Source: Ruminococcus sp.
GTDB lineage: Bacteria; Bacillota; Clostridia; Oscillospirales; Acutalibacteraceae
Assembly: GCA_017380355.1 (NCBI GenBank)
Contig: JAFOED010000006.1
Span: 1 to 13,788 of the forward strand
Length of the DNA stretch: 13,788 nt
Direction of reading: 5' to 3'
The number at the start of each line of letters is the position of its first letter. Within the stretch, counting starts at the first letter, position 1. Made by a program: the position numbers and the translations under genes. Below the pieces are notes generated by a model. The model had not been told where the DNA came from and ran no database searches. It worked only from the letters and a program-made list of their open reading frames with translations. Below, in pieces: positions 12,516-13,788 of this stretch.

Positions 12516-13152
12516 ACTGATAAACAACAACCTCGGGCTAGTACACTCATGCTGTAAAAAATTCAAAGGCAGAGGAATCGAGTACGATGACCTGTACTCC
12601 GCAGGCTGTGTCGGTCTTATCAAAGCTGTTGACAACTTTGAAGAATCTTTAGGATTTAAGCTTTCTACCTACGCAGTCCCCGTTATTCTGGGCGAAATAA
12701 AACGGCTGTTCCGCGACGGAGGTATGATAAAAGTATCGAGAAGCTTAAAAGAGTTATCGCAAAAAGCTCAGAAACTTGTAGACGAATATAAGAAAGAACA
12801 TTCTGACGATATACCATTATCGCTACTCGCCCAGATGTTAGGCGTAGACGTCTACAAAGCTAGCGAAGCGCTTAATATCTGCAATCCTGTTATGTCGCTT
12901 ACAACACACACGGAAGACGGAGACAAAGAGTTAGATATTCCGAGTGTATCGTTAGAAGATGGGCTTATAGAAAAAATGGCTCTTAGCGAAGTTTTGAACA
13001 CTCTGAACGAAAATGACAAAAAGCTGATAATTCTTAGATATTTCAGATACAAAACTCAGGTAGAAACTGCCCAGGCACTTAATATGACACAAGTGCAGGT
13101 TTCTCGCAGAGAAAAGAAAATACTCGAGCAACTACGAGAAAAAATGACGTAA
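12502..13152 (+). CDS. sigF: RNA polymerase sigma factor SigF (SpoIIAC), N-terminally short
   Basis: Sigma F directs the first forespore-specific transcription during sporulation. The 216-residue protein has region 2 (about 8-75, with GIEYDDLYSAGCVGLIKAVDNF and KLSTYAVPVILGEIKRLFRD), region 3 (about 76-130) and region 4 (about 165-214, with TQVETAQALNMTQVQVSRREKKIL as helix-turn-helix). Its place after spoIIAA-spoIIAB marks it as F rather than G or E. The Bacillus protein has 255 residues; by my alignment from memory about 35 N-terminal residues (region 1.2) are absent here. An in-frame TAA at 12487-12489 rules out an upstream start. No good Shine-Dalgarno precedes ATG 12502, so it is probably translated by coupling from spoIIAB, which it overlaps by 14 bases. 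Confidence 0.95.
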   Translation: MTRDELINNNLGLVHSCCKKFKGRGIEYDDLYSAGCVGLIKAVDNFEESLGFKLSTYAVPVILGEIKRLFRDGGMIKVSRSLKELSQKAQKLVDEYKKEHSDDIPLSLLAQMLGVDVYKASEALNICNPVMSLTTHTEDGDKELDIPSVSLEDGLIEKMALSEVLNTLNENDKKLIILRYFRYKTQVETAQALNMTQVQVSRREKKILEQLREKMT

Positions 13153-13178
13153 AAAAGGCGTGCTGTATAGCACGCCTT
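13151..13178. terminator. Bidirectional terminator between sigF and metA
   Basis: A perfect 10-bp stem (AAGGCGTGCT, 13155-13164, with AGCACGCCTT, 13169-13178) has a GTAT loop. On the minus strand it is followed by a run of six T, ideal for metA. On the plus strand the T-rich stretch is weaker (TTAAGTGTTTTATT). It serves both converging genes. Confidence 0.92.
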
Positions 13179-13185
13179 AAGTGTT

Positions 13186-13788
13186 TTATTCTTCAATTTC
13201 TGCCGCTTCGTCGTAGAGCTTTTTAAGGTCTTCGAGATCGTACGGAGTCTGCTGATATAGATAGTAGTTAAGCCAGTTGTAATAAAGCAACGCGGCACTA
13301 CTGCGCCATACCATAACAGGGCTTTTGGTGACATCATCGTCAGGGAAGTAATTACGCGGAATTTCAGGATTTAAGCCTTTGTTCTTATCGCGGTAATACT
13401 CATTTGCGAGAGTATCGGCATCATACTCAAAGTGACCGAGTATAAAGAACTGTCTGCCGTTTTTGTTACTCACAATTGACACACCTGTGATATCACCTGC
13501 AGCTAAAATTTCGAGTTCATCAATATTCTCTAAATCACTCTTATTCACACCGGTATTACGAGAATGAGGACAGTAGAACACATCGTCAAAGCCTCTAAGC
13601 AATGGATGTAACGGATTTAGAGGACGGTGACGATATACACCGCTGAGTTTCTTATCATAAGTGATTTTTTCAACACCGTAATGATGATAAAGTCCCGCCT
13701 GAGCACCCCAGCAAATGTAGAGTGTAGAATACACATTCTTCTTAGCCCAGTCGAAAATCTCTGTGAGCTCTTCCCAATAGTCAACCTC
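13186..13788 (-). CDS. metA: Homoserine O-acyltransferase MetA, 5' end outside window
   Basis: MetA acylates homoserine from acetyl- or succinyl-CoA, the first dedicated step of methionine synthesis. The reading frame is open to the window edge, so 200 residues are visible of the roughly 300 usual; the missing N-terminus is about 100 residues. The apparent start at 13734 is an internal valine codon. The visible part begins EVDYWEELTEIFDWAKKN. It then shows the catalytic cysteine in ICWGAQAGLYHHYG, followed by KKLSGVYRH, PLLRGFDD and PHSRNT, and then ILGHFEYD with the histidine and glutamate expected to complete the active site. The residue that decides acetyl- versus succinyl-CoA use (E. coli position 111) lies just beyond the edge. 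The gene ends at the shared terminator with sigF. No SAM riboswitch or T-box can be assessed because the leader is outside. Confidence 0.97.
   Translation of the reverse strand, partial: EVDYWEELTEIFDWAKKNVYSTLYICWGAQAGLYHHYGVEKITYDKKLSGVYRHRPLNPLHPLLRGFDDVFYCPHSRNTGVNKSDLENIDELEILAAGDITGVSIVSNKNGRQFFILGHFEYDADTLANEYYRDKNKGLNPEIPRNYFPDDDVTKSPVMVWRSSAALLYYNWLNYYLYQQTPYDLEDLKKLYDEAAEIEE

Noticed and set aside
1..13788. CRISPR arrays, insertion sequences, prophage, toxin-antitoxin or other defence genes
   Set aside because: No repeated spacers, transposase motifs or integrase motifs were found. The gene content and order fit a conserved chromosomal backbone.

Overview
The window looks like an ordinary, gene-dense stretch of chromosome from an endospore-forming member of the Clostridia, probably a gut-type Ruminococcaceae/Oscillospirales relative. 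Three things point there: an intact spoIIAA-spoIIAB-sigF operon, the holB-ricT-trmN6-rsmI order known from Bacillus and Clostridia, and a glutamate kinase with no PUA domain. The DNA is moderately AT-rich, Shine-Dalgarno sites are strong, and spacers are short. There is no rRNA, tRNA, CRISPR array, insertion sequence or prophage, and no gene-free stretch above about 300 bases. The species assignment is inference.

Layout. (1) 1-1650, minus strand: a translation operon of a small zinc-ribbon-like DUF951 protein, prfA (release factor 1) and tsaC/sua5 (tRNA t6A synthesis, cut by the window start). (2) 1743-2990, minus: hflX, a ribosome-associated GTPase with its own promoter and terminator. (3) 3193-5229, plus: proB-proA, the first two steps of proline synthesis, divergent from hflX. 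(4) 5219-6119, minus: three tightly packed small genes of unknown function that converge on and overlap the end of proA. (5) 6177-6644, plus: a YfcE-type metallophosphoesterase. (6) 6699-11685, plus: holB (clamp loader), ricT (RNA maturation factor), a separately controlled 2[4Fe-4S] ferredoxin missing from the supplied ORF list, trmN6 and rsmI (tRNA and rRNA methylation), then folC (folate). (7) 11773-13152, plus: spoIIAA-spoIIAB-sigF, the switch for forespore sigma F. (8) 13186-13788, minus: metA (methionine synthesis, N-terminus beyond the window), separated from sigF by a shared terminator.

Most genes are recognisable core functions: translation and ribosome care (prfA, tsaC, hflX, trmN6, rsmI), replication (holB), biosynthesis (proBA, folC, metA) and sporulation commitment (spoIIA). 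The least explained material is the small-protein cluster at 5219-6119. Two of its proteins share an E-I-x-S-D-P helix motif, and the third ends in a hydrophobic hairpin. Other points worth a look are the ferredoxin placed next to the Cys-rich ricT, a dyad-symmetric element over the proB promoter, the folC terminator lying against the spoIIAA ribosome binding site, and a sigma F that starts about 35 residues later than the Bacillus protein. I did not see a clear new defence or mobile system.
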